From assembly GCA_963693285.1 (NCBI GenBank), contig OY848930.1, positions 2,728,001 to 2,792,000 of the forward strand: a stretch of 64,000 bases of DNA, read 5' to 3'. The translations under genes were made by a program, and so were the position numbers. The stretch comes from Xestospongia muta. Taxonomy: Eukaryota > Porifera > Demospongiae > Haplosclerida > Petrosiidae. Positions 35,801 to 49,560 of the stretch are shown here, piece by piece (within the stretch, counting starts at the first letter, position 1; each line of letters opens with the position of its first letter). Under the pieces are notes generated by a model. That model made no database searches. It was not told the origin of the DNA and saw only the letters and a list, made by a program, of their open reading frames with translations.

Positions 35801-38210
35801 AGTTTATCTGTTTTAAATATACTAATAAAGTAGTCTAAATAGGTTAAAACTCTAAAATAAAGAGTTTAGAGCTTTTTGAAAGTTAAAAAAGATCAGAAAT
35901 TAACTGTGAAAACTGGTTAAATAAGTTGATTTAAAGAGTTTAGTAAGTTTATCTGTTTTAAATACACTAATAAAGTAGTCTAAATAGGTTGAAGCTCTAA
36001 AATAAAGAGTTTAGAGCTTTTTGAAAGTTAAACAAGATTAGAAATTAACTGTGAAAACTGGTTAAATAAGCTGATCTAAAGAGTTTAGTAAGTTTATCTG
36101 TCTTAAATATACTAATAAAGTAGTCTAAATAGGTTAAAACTCTAAAATAAAGAGTTTAAAGTTTTTAAGAGTAAAAAACGATTAGAAATTAATTGTGAAA
36201 CTGGTTAAATAAGCTGATCTAAAGAGTTTAGTAAGTTTATCTGTCTTAAATATACTAATAAAGTAGTCTAAATAGGTTAAAAATCTAAAATAAAGAGTTT
36301 AGAGCTTTTTGAAAGTTAAAAAAGATTAGAAATTAACTGTGAAAACTGGTTAAATAAGCTGATCTAAAGAGTTTAGTAAGTTTATCTGTCTTAAATACAC
36401 TAATAAAGTAGTCTAAATAGGTTAAAACTCTAAAATAAAGATTTTAGAGCTTTCTGAAAGTTAAAAAAGATTAGAAATTAACTGTGAAAACTGGTTAAAT
36501 AAGCTGATCTAAAGAGTTTAGTAAGTTTATCTGTCTTAAATATACTAATAAAGTAGTCTAAATAGGTTAAAACTCTAAAATAAAGAGTTAAGAGCTTTCT
36601 GAAAGTTAAAAAAGATTAGAAATTAACAGTAAAAACTGGTTAAATAAGCTGATCTAAAGAGTTTAGTAAGTTTATCTGTCTTAAATATACTAATAAAGTA
36701 GTCTAAATAGGTTAAAACTCTAAAATAAAGAGTTTAGAGCTTTCTGAAAGTTAAAAAATATTAGAAATTAACTGTGAAAACGGGTTAAATAAGCTGATCT
36801 AACGAGTTTAGTAAGTTTATCTGTCTTAAATATATTAATAAAGTAGTCTAAATAGGTGAAAACTCTAAAATAAAGAGTTAAGAGCTTTCTGAAAGTTAAA
36901 AAAGATTAGAAATTAAGTGTGAAAACTGGTTAAATAAGCTGATCTAAAGAGTTTAGTAAGTTTATCGGTCTTAAATATACTAATAAAGTAGTCTAAATAG
37001 GTTAAAACTCTAAAATAAAGAGTTTAGAGCTTTCTGAAAGTTAAAAAATATTAGAAATTAACTGTGAAAACTGGTTAAATAAGTTGATCTAAAGAGTTTA
37101 GTAAGTTTATCTGTCTTAAATATACTAATAAAGTAGTCTAAATAGGTTAAAACTCTAAAATAAAGACTTTAGAGCTTTTTGAAAGTTAAAAAAGATTAGA
37201 AATTAACTGTGAAAACGGGTTAAATAAGCTGATCTAAAGAGTTTAGTAAGTTTATCTGTCTTAAATATACTAATAAAGTAGTCTAAATAGGTTAAAACTC
37301 TAAAATAAAGAGTTCAGAGCTTTCTGAAAGTTAAAAAAGATTAGAAATTAACTGTGAAAACTGGTTAAATAAGCTGATCTAAAGAGTTTAGTAAGTTTAT
37401 CTGTCTTAAATATACTAATAAAGTAGTCTAAATAGGTGAAAACTCTAAAATAAAGAGTTTAGAGCTTTTTGAAAGTTAAAAAGGTTAGAAATTAACTGTG
37501 AAAACTGGTTAAATAAGCTGATCTAAAGAGTTTAGTAAGTTTATCTGTCTTAAATATACTAATAAACTAGTCTAAATAGGTTAAAACTCTAAAATAAAGA
37601 GTTTAAAGCTTATAGAAAGTTAAAAAAGGATTAGAAATTAACTGTGAAAACTGGTTAAATAAGCTGATCTAAAGAGTTTAGTAAGTTTATCTGTCTTAAA
37701 TGTACTAATAAAGTAGTCTAAATAGGTTAAAACTCTAAAATAAAGAGTTTAGAGCTTTCTGAAAGTTAAAAAAGATTAGAAATTAACTGTGAAAACAGGT
37801 TAAATAAGCTGATCTAAAGAGTTTAGTAAGTTTATCTGTCTTAAATATACTAATAAAGTAGTCTAAAGAGGTAAAAACTCTAAAATAAAGAGTTTAGAGC
37901 TTTTTGAAAGTTAAAAAAGATTAGAAATTAACTGTGAAAACGGGTTAAATAAGCTGATCTAAAGAGTTTAGTAAGTTTATCTGTTTTAAATATACTAATA
38001 AAGTAGTCTAAATAGGTGAAAACTCTAAATCAAAGAGTCTAGAGCTTTCTGAAAGTTAAAAAAGATTAGAAATTAACTGTGAAAACTGGTTAAATAAGCT
38101 GATCTAAAGAGTTTAGTAAGTTTATCTGTCTTAAATATACTAATAAAGTAGTCTAAATAGGTTAAAACTCTAAAATAAAGAGTTTAGAGCTTTTTGAAAG
38201 TTAAAAAAGA
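32870..38210 (-). repeat. Tandem duplication of a 19-monomer block (offset 2753 bp)
   Basis: GAAGCTC at 33238 recurs at 35991, and the AAAGATTTTAGAGC variant near 33686 recurs near 36439, both 2753 bp apart. Past a one-monomer loss in the second copy the offset is 2608 (TAAAGACTTTAGAGC at 34553 and 37161). Between the copies AATTAACTGTGAAACTGG (33437) reads AATTAATTGTGAAACTGG (36190), one of few differences, so the duplication looks recent. Confidence 0.85.
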
Positions 38211-41200
38211 TTAGAAATTAACTGTGAAAACGGGTTAAATAAGCTGATCTAAAGAGTTTAGTAAGTTTATCTGTTTTAAATATACTAATAAAGTAGTCTA
38301 AATAGGTTAAAACTCTAAAATAAAGAGTTTAGAGCTTTCTGAAAGTTAAAAAAGATTAGAAATTAACAGTGAAAACTGGTTAAATAAGCTGATCTAAAGA
38401 GTTTAGTAAGTTTATCTGTCTTAAATATACTAATAAAGTAGTCTAAATAGGTTAAAACTCTAAAATAAAGAGTTTAGAGCTTTCTGAAAGTTAAAGAATA
38501 TTAGAAATTAACTGTGAAAACTGGTTAAATAAGTTGATCTAAAGAGTTTAGTAAGTTTATCTGTCTTAAATATACTAATAAAGTAGTCTAAATAGGTTAA
38601 AACTCTAAAATAAAGAGTTCAGAGCTTTCTGAAAGTTAAAAAAGATTAGAAATTAACTGTGAAAACTGGTTAAATAAGCTGATCTAAAGAGTTTAGTAAG
38701 TTTATCTGTCTTAAATATACTAATAAAGTAGTCTAAATAGGTTAAAACTCTAAAATAAAGAGTTAAGAGCTTTCTGAAAGTTAAAAAAGATTAGAAATTA
38801 ACTGTGAAAACTGGTTAAATAAGCTGTTCTAAACAGTTTAGTAAGTTTATCTGTCTTAAATATACTAATAAAGTAGTCTAAATAGGTTAAAACTTTAAAA
38901 AAAGAGTTTAGAGCTTTCTGAAAGTTAAAAAATATTAGAAATTAACTGTGAAAACTGGTTAAATAAGTTGATCTAAAGAGTTTAGTAAGTTTATCTGTCT
39001 TAAATATACTAATAAAGTAGTCTAAATAGGTTAAAACTCTAAAATAAAGAGTTTAGAGCTTTTTGAAAGTTAAAAAAGATTAGAAATTAACTGTGAAAAC
39101 GGGTTAAATAAGCTGATCTAAAGAGTTTAGTAAGTTTATCTGTCTTAAATATACTAATAAAGTAGTCTAAATAGGTTAAAACTCTAAAATAAAGAGTTAA
39201 GAGCTTTCTGAAAGTTAAAAAAGATTAGAAATTAACAGTGAAAACTGGTTAAATAAGCTGATCTAAAGAGTTTAGTAAGTTTATCTGTCTTAAATATACT
39301 AATAAAGTAGTCTAAATAGGTTAAAACTCTAAAATAAAGAGTTTAGAGCTTTTTGAAAGTTAAAAAGGTTAGAAATTAACTGTGAAAACTGGTTAAATAA
39401 GCTGATCTAAAGAGTTTAGTAAGTTTATCTGTCTTAAATATACTAATAAACTAGTCTAAATAGGTTAAAACTCTAAAATAAAGAGTTTAAAGCTTATAGA
39501 AAGTTAAAAAAGGATTAGAAATTAACTGTGAAAACTGGTTAAATAAGCTGATCTAAAGAGTTTAGTAAGTTTATCTGTCTTAAATGTACTAATAAAGTAG
39601 TCTAAATAGGTTAAAACTCTAAAATAAAGAGTTTAGAGCTTTTTGAAAGTTAAAAAAGATTAGAAATTAACTGTGAAAACGGGTTAAATAAGCTGATCTA
39701 AAGAGTTTAGTAAGTTTATCTGTTTTAAATATACTAATAAAGTAGTCTAAATAGGTTAAAACTCTAAATCAAAGAGTCTAGAGCTTTCTGAAAGTTAAAA
39801 AAGATTAGAAATTAACTGTAAAAACTGGTTAAATAAGCTGATCTAAAGAGTTTAGTAAGTTTATCTGTCTTAAATATACTAATAAAGTAGTCTAAATAGG
39901 TTAAAACTCTAAAATAAAGAGTTTAGAGCTTTTTGAAAGTTAAAAAAGATTAGAAATTAACTGTGAAAACGGGTTAAATAAGCTGATCTAAAGAGTTTAG
40001 TAAGTTTATCTGTCTTAAATATACTAATAAAGTAGTCTAAATAGGTTAAAACTCTAAAATAAAGAGTTTAGAGCTTTCTGAAAGTTAAAAAAGATTAGAA
40101 ATTAACTGTGAAAACTGGTTAAATAAGCTGATCTAAAGAGTTTAGTAAGTTTATCTGTCTTAAATATACTAATAAAGTAGTCTAAATAGGTTAAAACTCT
40201 AAAATAAAGAGTTTAAAGCTTTTTGAAAGTTAAAAAAGATTAGAAATTAACTGTGAAAACTGGTTAAATAAGCTGATCTAAAGAGTTTAGTAAGTTTATC
40301 TGTCTTAAATATACTAATAAAGTAGTCTAAATAGGTTAAAAATCTAAAATAAAGAGTTTAGAGCTTTTTGAAAGTTAAAAAAGATTAGAAATTAACTGTG
40401 AAAACTGGTTAAATAAGCTGATCTAAAGAGTTTAGTAAGTTTATCTGTCTTAAATACACTAATAAAGTAGTCTAAATAGGTTAAAACTCTAAAATAAAGA
40501 GTTTAGAGCTTTTTGAAAGTTAAAAAAGATTAGAAATTAACTGTGAAAACTGGTTAAATAAGCTGATCTAAAGAGTTTAGTAAGTTTATCTGTCTTAAAT
40601 ATACTAATAAAGTAGTCTAAATAGGTTAAAACTCTAAAATAAAGAGTTTAGAGCTTTTTGAAAGTTAAAAAAGATTAGAAATTAAGTGTGAAAATTGGTT
40701 AAATAAGCTGATCTAAAGAGTTTAGTAAGTTTATCGGTCTTAAATATACTAATAAAGTAGTCTAAATAGGTTAAAACTCTAAAATAAAGAGTTTAGAGCT
40801 TTTTGAAAGTTAAAAAAGATTAGAAATTAACTGTGAAAACTGGTTAAATAAGCTGATCTAATGAGTTTAGTAAGTTTATCTGTCTTAAATATACTAATAA
40901 AGTAGTCTAAATAGGTTAAAACTCTAAAATAAAGGGTTTAAAGTTTTTTAAAAGTTAAAAAAAATGAGAAATTAACTGTTAAAACTGGTTAAATAAGCTG
41001 ATCTAAAGAGTTTAGTAAGTTTATCTGTGTTAAATATACTAATAAAGTAGTCTAAATAGGTTAAAACTCTAAAATAAAGAGTTTAGAGCTTTTTGAAATT
41101 TAAAAAAGATTAGACTTTCACTGTGAAAACTGGTTAAATAAGCTGATCTAAAGAGTTTAGTAAGTTTATCTGTCTTAAATATACTAATAAAGTAGTCTAA

Positions 41201-44200
41201 ATAGATTAAAACTCTAAAATAAAGAGTTTAAAGTTTTTTTAGAGTTAAAAAAGATTAGAAATTAACTGTGAAAACTGGTTAAATAAGCTGATCTAAAGAG
41301 TTTAGTAAGTTTATCTGTCTTAAATATACTAATAAAGTAGTCTAAATAGGTTAAAACTCTAAAATAAAGAGTTTAGAGATTTTTGAAAGTTAAAAAAGAT
41401 TAGAAATTAACTGTGAAAACTGGTTAAATAAGCTGATCTAATGAGTTTAGTAAGTTTATCTGTCTTAAATATACTAATAAAGTAGTCTAAATAGGTTTAA
41501 ACTCTAAAATAAAGAGTTTAAAGTTTTTTAAGAGTTAAAAAAGATTAGAAATTAACTGTGAAAACTGGTTAAATAAGCTGATCTAAAGAGTTTAGTAAGT
41601 TTATCTGTCTTAAATATACTAATAAAGTAGTCTAAATAGGTTAAAACTCTAAAATTAAGACTTTAGAGCTTTCTGAAAGTTAAAAAGATTAGAAATTAAC
41701 TGTGAAAACTGGTTAAATAAGCTGATCTAAAGAGTTTAGTAAGTTTATCTGTGTTAAATATACTAATAAAGTAGTCTAAATAGGTTAAAACTCGAAAGTA
41801 AAGAGTTTAGAGCTTTCTGAAAGTTAAAAAAGATTAGAAATTAACTGTGAAAACTGGTTAAATAAGCTGATCTAAAGAGTTTAGTAAGTTTATCTGTCTT
41901 AAATATACTAATAAAGTAGTCTAAATAGGTTAAAACTCTAAAATAAAGAGTTTAAAGTTTTTTAAGGGTTAAAAAAGATGAGAAATTAACTGTGAAAACT
42001 GGTTAAATAAGCTGATCTAAAGAGTTTAGTAAGTTTATCTGTCTTAAATATACTAATAAAGTAGTCTAAATAGGTTAAAACTCTAAAATAAAGAGTTAAG
42101 AGCCTTTTGAAATTTAAGAAAGATTAGAAATTAAGTGGTAAATTGGTTAAATAAGCTGATCTAAAGAGTTTAGTAAGTTTATATGTCTTAAATATACTAA
42201 TAAAGTAGTCTAAAGAGGTTAAAACTCTAAAATAAAGAGTTTAGAGCTTTTTATAAGTTAAAAAGATTAGAAATTAACTGTGAAAACGGGTTAAATAAGC
42301 TGATCTAAAGAGTTTAGTAAGTTTATCTGTTTTAAATATACTAATAAAGTAGTCTAAATAGGTTAAAACTCTAAAATAAAGAGTTTAGAGCTTTTTGAAA
42401 GTTAAAAAAGATTAGAAATTAACTGTGAAAACTGGTTAAATAAGCTGATTTAAAGAGTTTAGTAAGTTTATCTGTCTTAAATATACTAATAAAGTAGTCT
42501 AAATAGGTTGAAGCTCTAAAATAAAGAGTTTAGAGCTTTTTGAAAGTTAAACAAGATTAGAAATTAACTGTGAAAACTGGTTAAATAAGCTGATCTAAAG
42601 AGTTTAGTAAGTTTATCTGTCTAAAATATACTAATAAACTAGTCTAAATAGGTTAAAACTCTAAAATAAAGAGTTTAAAGTTTTTTAGGAGTTAAAAACG
42701 ATTAGAAATTAACTGTGAACACTGGTTAAATAAGCTGATCTAAAGAGTTTAGTAAGTTTATCTGTCTTAAATATACTAATAAAGTAGTCTAAATAGGTTA
42801 AAACTCTAAAATAAAGAGTTTAGAGCTTTCTGAAAGTTAAAAAGATTAGAAAGTAACAGTGAAAACTGGTTAAATAAGCTGATCTAAAGAGTTTAGTAAG
42901 TTTATCTGTCTTAAATATGCTAATAAAGTAGTATAAATAGGTTAAAACTCTAAAATAAAGAGTTTACAGCTTTCTGAAAGTTAAAAAAGATTAGAAATTA
43001 ACAGTGAAAACTGGTTAAATAAGCTGATCTAAAGAGTTTAGTAAGTTTATCTGTCTTAAATATACTAATAAAGTAGTCTAAATAGGTTAAAACTCTAAAA
43101 TAAAGAGTTTACAGCTTTCTGAAAGTTAAAAAAATTAGAAATTAAGTGTGAAAACTGGTTAAATAAGCTGATCTAAAGAGTTTAGTAAGTTTATCTGTTT
43201 TAAATATACTAATAAAGTAGTCTAAATAGGTTAAAACTCTAAAATAAAGAGTTTAGAGCTTTCTGAAAGTTAAAAAAGATTAGAATTAACAGTGAAAACT
43301 GGTTAAATAAGCTGATCTAAAGAGTTTAGTAAGTTTATCTGTCTTAAATATACTAATAAAGTAGTCTAAATAGGTTAAAACTCTAAAATAAAGAGTTTAG
43401 AGCTTTCTGAAAGTTAAAAAAGATTAGAAATTAAGTGTGAAAACTGGTTAAATAAGCTGATCTAAAGAGTTTAGTAAAGTTTATCTGTCTTAAATACACT
43501 AATAAAGTAGTCTAAATAGGTTAAAACTCTAAAATAAAGAGTTTAAAGTTCTTTAAGAGTTAAAAAATATTAGAAATTAACTGTGAAAACTGGTTAAATA
43601 AGCTGATCTAAAGAGTTTAGTAAGTTTATCTGTCTTAAATATACTAATAAAGTAGTCTAAATAGGTTAAAACTCTAAAATAAAGACTTTAGAGCTTTCTG
43701 AAAGTTAAAAAGATTAGAAATTAACTGTGAAAACTGGTTAAATAAGCTGATCTAAAGAGTTTAGTAAGTTTATCTGTGTTAAATATACTAATAAAGTAGT
43801 CTAAATAGGTTAAAACTCTAAATTAAAGAGTTTAGAGCTTTCTGAAAGTTAAAAAAGATTAGAAATTAACTGTGAAAACTGGTTAAATAAGCTGATCTAA
43901 AGAGTTTAGTAAGTTTATCTGTCTTAAATATACTAATAAAGTAGTCTAAATAGGTTAAAACTCTAAAATAAAGAGTTTAGAGCTTTTTGAAAGTAAAAAA
44001 AGATTAGAAATTAACTGTGAAAACTGGTTAAATAAGCTGATCTAAAGAGTTTAGTAAGTTTATCTGTCTTAAATACACTAATAAAGTAGTCTAAATAGGT
44101 TAAAACTCTAAAATAAAGAGTGTAGACCTTTTTGAAATTTAAAGAACATTAGAAATTAACTGTAAAACGGTTAAAATAAGCTGATCTAAAGAGTTTAGTA

Positions 44201-45099
44201 AGTTTATCTGTCTTAAATATACTAATAAAGTAGTCTAAATAGGTTAAAACTCTAAAATAAAGAGTTTAGAGCTTTTTGAAAGTTAAAAAAGATTAGAAAT
44301 TAACTGTGAAAACTGGTTAAATAGGCTGATCTAAAGAGTCTAGTTAGTTTATCTGTCTTAAATATACTAATAAAGTAGTCTAATAGGTTAAAACTCTAAA
44401 ATAAAGAGTTTAGAGCTTTCTGAAAGTTAAAAAAGATTAGAAATTAACTGTGAAAACTGGTTAAATAAGCTGATCTAAAGAGTTTAGTAAGTTTATCTGT
44501 CTTAAATACACTAATAAAGTAGTCTAAATAGGTTAAAACTCTAAAATAAAGAGTTTAGAGCCTTCTGAAAGTTAAAAAAATTACAAATTAACTGTGAAAA
44601 CTGCTTAAATAAGCTGATCTAAAGAGTTTAGTAAGTTTATCTGTCTTAAATATACTAATAAAGTAGTCTAAATAGGTTAAAACTCTAAATAAAGAGTTTA
44701 GAGCTTTTCGAAATTTAAGAAAGATTAGAAATTAACTGTGAAAACTGCTTAAATAAGCTGATCTAAAGAGTTTAGTAAGTTTATCTGTCTTAAATATACT
44801 AATAAAGTAGTCTAAATAGGTTAAAACTCTAAAATAAAGAGTTTAGAGCTTTTTGAAAGTAAAAAAAGATTAGAAATTAACTGTGAAAACTGGTTAAATA
44901 AGCTGATCTAATGAGTTTAGTAAGTTTATCTGTCTTAAATATACTAATAAAGTAGTCTAAATAAGTTAAAACTCTAAAATAAAGAGTTTAAAGTTTTTTA
45001 AGAGTTAGAAAAGATGAGAAATTAACTGTGAAAACTGGTTAAATAAGCTGATCTAAAGAGTTTAGTAAGTTTATCTGTCTTAAATATACTAATAAAGTA

Positions 45100-48005
45100 G
45101 TCTAAATAGGTTAAAACTCTAAAATAAAGAGTTTAGAGCCTTTTGAAATTTAAGAAAGATTAGAAATTAAGTGTGAAAATTGGTTAAATAAGCTGATCTA
45201 AAGAGTTTAGTAAGTTTATCTGTCTTAAATATACTAATAAAGTAGTCTAAAGAGGTTAAAACTCTAAAATAAAGAGTTTAGAGCTTTTTGAAAGTTAAAA
45301 AAGATTAGAAATTAACTGTGAAAACGTGTTAATTAAGCTGATCTAAAGAGTTTAGTAAGTTTATCTGTTTTAACTATAGTAATAAAGTAGTCTAAATAGG
45401 TTAAAACTCTAAAATAAAGAGTTTAGAGCTTTTTGAAATTTAAAAAAGATTAGAAATTAACTGTGAAAACTGGTTAAATAATCTGATTTAAAGAGTTTAG
45501 TAATTTATCTGTCTTAAATACACTAATAAAGTAGTCTAAATAGGTTGAAGCTCTAAAATAAAGAGTTTAGAGCTTTTTGAAAGTTAAACAAGATTAGAAA
45601 TTAACTGTGAAAACTGGTTAAATAAGCTGATCTAAAGAGTTTAGTAAGTTTATCTGTCTTAAATATACTAATAAACTAGTCTAAATAGGTTAAAACTCTA
45701 AAATAAAGAGTTTAAAGTTTTTTAAGAGTTAAAAACGATTAGAAATTAACTGTGAAAACTGGTTAAATAAGCTGATCTAAAGAGTTTAGTAAGTTTATCT
45801 GTCTTAAATATACTAATAAAGTAGTCTAAATAGGTTAAAACTCTAAAATAAAGAGTTTAGAGCTTTTTGAAAGTTAAAAAGATTAGAAATTAACAGTGAA
45901 AACTGGTTAAATAAGCTGATCTAAAGAGTTTAGTAAGTTTATCTGTCTTAAATATGCTAATAAAGTAGTATAAATAGGTTAAAACTCTAAAATAAAGAGT
46001 TTACAGCTTTCTGAAAGTTAAAAAAGATTAGAAATTAACAGTGAAAACTGGTTAATAAGCTGATCTAAACAGTTTAGTAAGTTTATCTGTCTTAAATATA
46101 CTAATAAAGTAGTCTAAATAGGTTAAAACTCTAAAATAAAGAGTTTAGAGCTTTCTGAAAGTTAAAAAAGATTAGAAATTAACAGTGAAAACTGGTTAAA
46201 TAAGCTGATCTAAAGAGTTTAGTAAGTTTATCTGTCTTAAATATACTAATAAGTAGTCTAAATAGGTTAAAACTCTAAAATAAAGAGTTTAGAGCTTTTT
46301 GAAATTTAAAAAAGATTAGAATTTCACTGTGAAAACTGGTTAAATAAGCTGATCTAAAGAGTTTAGTAAGTTTATCTGTCTTAAATATACTAATAAAGTA
46401 GTCTAAATAGGTTAAAACTCTAAAATAAAGAGTTTAGAGCTTTTTGAAAGTAAAAAAAGATTAGAAATTAACTATGAAAACTGGTTAAATAAGCTGATCT
46501 AAACAGTTTAGTAAGTTTATCTGTCTTAAATATACTAATAAAGTAGTCTAAATAGGTTAAAACTCTAAAATAAAGAGTTTAGAGCCTTTTGAAATTTAAG
46601 AAAGATTAGAAATTAAGTGTGAAAATTGGTTAAATAAGCTGATCTAAAGAGTTTAGTAAGTTTATCTGTCTTAAATATACTAATAAAGTAGTCTAAAGAG
46701 GTTAAAACTCTAAAATAAAGAGTTTAGAGCTTTTTGAAAGTTAAAAAAGATTAGAAATTAACGGTGAAAACGGGTTAAATAAGCTGATCTAAAGAGTTTA
46801 GTAAGTTTATCTGTTTTAACTATACTAATAAAGTAGTCTAAATAGGTTAAAACTCTAAAATAAAGAGTTTAGAGCTTTTTGAAAGTTAAAAAAGATTAGA
46901 AATTAACTGTGAAAACTGGTTAAATAATCTGATTTAAAGAGTTTAGTAATTTATCTGTCTTAAATACACTAATAAAGTAGTCTAAATAGGTTGAAGCTCT
47001 AAAATAAAGAGTTTAGAGCTTTTTGAAAGTTAAACAAGATTAGAAATTAACTGTGAAAACTGGTTAAATAAGCTGATCTAAAGAGTTTAGTAAGTTTATC
47101 TGTCTTAAATATACTAATAAACTAGTCTAAATAGGTTAAAACTCTAAAATAAAGAGTTTAAAGTTTTTTAAGAGTTAAAAACGATTAGAAATTAACTGTT
47201 AAAACTGGTTAAATAAGCTGATCTAAAGAGTTTAGTAAGTTTATCTGTCTTAAATATACTAATAAAGTAGTCTAAATAGGTTAAAACTCTAAAATAAAGA
47301 GTTTAGAGCTTTTTGAAAGTTAAAAAAGATTAGAAATTAACAGTGAAAACTGGTTAAATAAGCTGATCTAAAGAGTTTAGTAAGTTTATCTGTCTTAAAT
47401 ATGCTAATAAAGTAGTATAAATAGGTTAAAACTCTAAAATAAAGAGTTTACAGCTTTCTGAAAGTTAAAAAAGATTAGAAATTAACAGTGAAAACTGGTT
47501 AAATAAGCTGATCTAAACAGTTTAGTAAGTTTATCTGTCTTAAATATACTAATAAAGTAGTCTAAATAGGTTAAAACTCTAAAATAAAGAGTTTAGAGCT
47601 TTCTGAAAGTTAAAAAAGATTAGAAATTAACAGTGAAAACTGGTTAAATAAGCTGATCTAAAGAGTTTAGTAAGTTTATCTGTCTTAAATATACTAATAA
47701 GTAGTCTAAATAGGTTAAAACTCTAAAATAAAGAGTTTAGAGCTTTTTGAAATTTAAAAAAGATTAGAATTTCACTGTGAAAACTGGTTAAATAAGCTGA
47801 TCTAAAGAGTTTAGTAAGTTTATCTGTCTTAAATATACTAATAAAGTAGTCTAAATAGGTTAAAACTCTAAAATAAAGAGTTTAGAGCTTTTTGAAAGTA
47901 AAAAAAGATTAGAAATTAACAGTGAAAACTGGTTAAATAAGCTGATCTAAACAGTTTAGTAAGTTTATCTGTCTTAAATATACTAATAAAGTAGTCTAAA
48001 TAGGT
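45100..48005 (-). repeat. Tandem duplication of a 10-monomer block (offset about 1446 bp)
   Basis: AGAGCCTTTTGAAATTTAAG near 45138 recurs near 46584. The GGTTGAAGCTC variant at 45546 recurs at 46993, and GTAGTATAAATAGG near 45965 recurs near 47411. The order of marked monomers is the same in both copies. Relatives of this block also appear near 42.5 and 48.7 kb. Confidence 0.82.
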
Positions 48006-48839
48006 TAAAACTCTAAATAAAGAGATTAGAGCTTTTCGAAATTTAAGAAAATTATAAATTAAGTGTGAAAATTGGTTAAATAAGCTGATCTAAAGAGTTT
48101 AGTAAGTTTATCTGTCTTAAATATACTAACAAAGTAGTCTAAATAGGTTAAAACTCTAAAATAAAGAGTTTAGAGCTTTCTGAAAGTTAAAAAAGATTAG
48201 AAATTAACTGTGAAAACTGGTTAAATAAGCTGATCTAAAGAGTTTAGTAAGTTTATCTGTCTTGAATATACTAATAAAGTAGTCTAAATAGGTTAAAACT
48301 CTAAAATAAAGAGTTTAGAGCATTTTCAAATTTAAGAAAGATTAGAAATTAAGTGTGAAAATTGGTTAAATAAGCTGATCTAAAGAGTTTAGTAAGTTTA
48401 TCTGTCTTAAATATACTAATAAAGTAGTCTAAAGAGGTTAAAACTCTAAAATAAAGAGTTTAGAGCTTTTTGAAAGTTAAAAAAGATTAGAAATTAACTG
48501 TGAAAACGGGTTAAATAAGCTGATCTAAAGAGTTTAGTAAGTTTATCTGTTTTAAATATACTAATAAAGTAGTCTAAATAGGTTAAAACTCTAAAATAAA
48601 GAGTTTAGAGCTTTATGAAAGTTAAAAAAGATTAGAAATTAAATGTGAAAACTGGTTAAATAAGCTGATTTAAAGAGTTTAGTAAGTTTATCTGTCTTAA
48701 ATACACTAATAAAGTAGTCTAAATAGGTTGAAGCTCTAAAATAAAGAGTTTAGAGCTTTTTGAAAGTTAAACAAGATTAGAAATTAACTGTGAAAACTGG
48801 TTAAATAAGCTGATCTAAAGAGTTTAGTAAGTTTATCTG

Positions 48840-49560
48840 TCTTAAATATAATAATAAACTAGTCTAAATAGGTTAAAACTCTAAAATAAAGAGTTTAAAG
48901 TTTTTTAAGAGATAAAAACGATTAGAAATTAACTGTGAAAACTGGTTAAATAAGCTGATCTAATGAGTTTCGTAAGTTTATTTGTCTTAAATATACTAAT
49001 AAAGTAGTCTAAATAGGTTAAAACTCTAAAATAAAGAGTTTAGAGCTTTCTGAAAGTTAAACAAGATTAGAAATTAACAGTGAAAACTGGTTAAATAAGC
49101 TGATCTAAAGAGTTTAGTAAGTTTATCTGTCTTAAATATGCTAATAAAGTAGTATAAATAGGTGAAAACTCTAAAATAAAGAGTTTAGAGCTTTTTGAAA
49201 GTTAAAAAAGATTAGAAATTAACAGTAAAAACTGGTTAAATAAGCTGATCTAAAGAGTTTAGTAAGTTTATCTGTCTTAAATATGCTAATAAAGTAGTAT
49301 AAATAGGTGAAAACTCTAAAATAAAGAGTTTACAGCTTTCTGAAAGTTAAAAAAGATTAGAAATTAACAGTAAAAACTCGTTAAATAAGCTGATCTAAAG
49401 AGTTTAGTAACTTTATCTGTCTTAAATATAATAATAAACTAGTCTAAATAGGTTAAAACTCTAAAATAAAGAGTTTAAAGTTTTTTAAGAGATAAAAACG
49501 ATTAGAAATTAACTGTGAAAACTGGTTAAATAAGCTGATCTAATGAGTTTCGTAAGTTTA
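48840..49560 (-). repeat. Four-monomer duplication (offset exactly 580 bp)
   Basis: CTTAAATATAATAATAAACT at 48841 recurs at 49421, and TAATGAGTTTCGTAAG at 48961 recurs at 49541. Both are 580 bp apart, exactly four 145-bp units. This is the smallest clear multi-monomer duplication I found. Confidence 0.82.
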
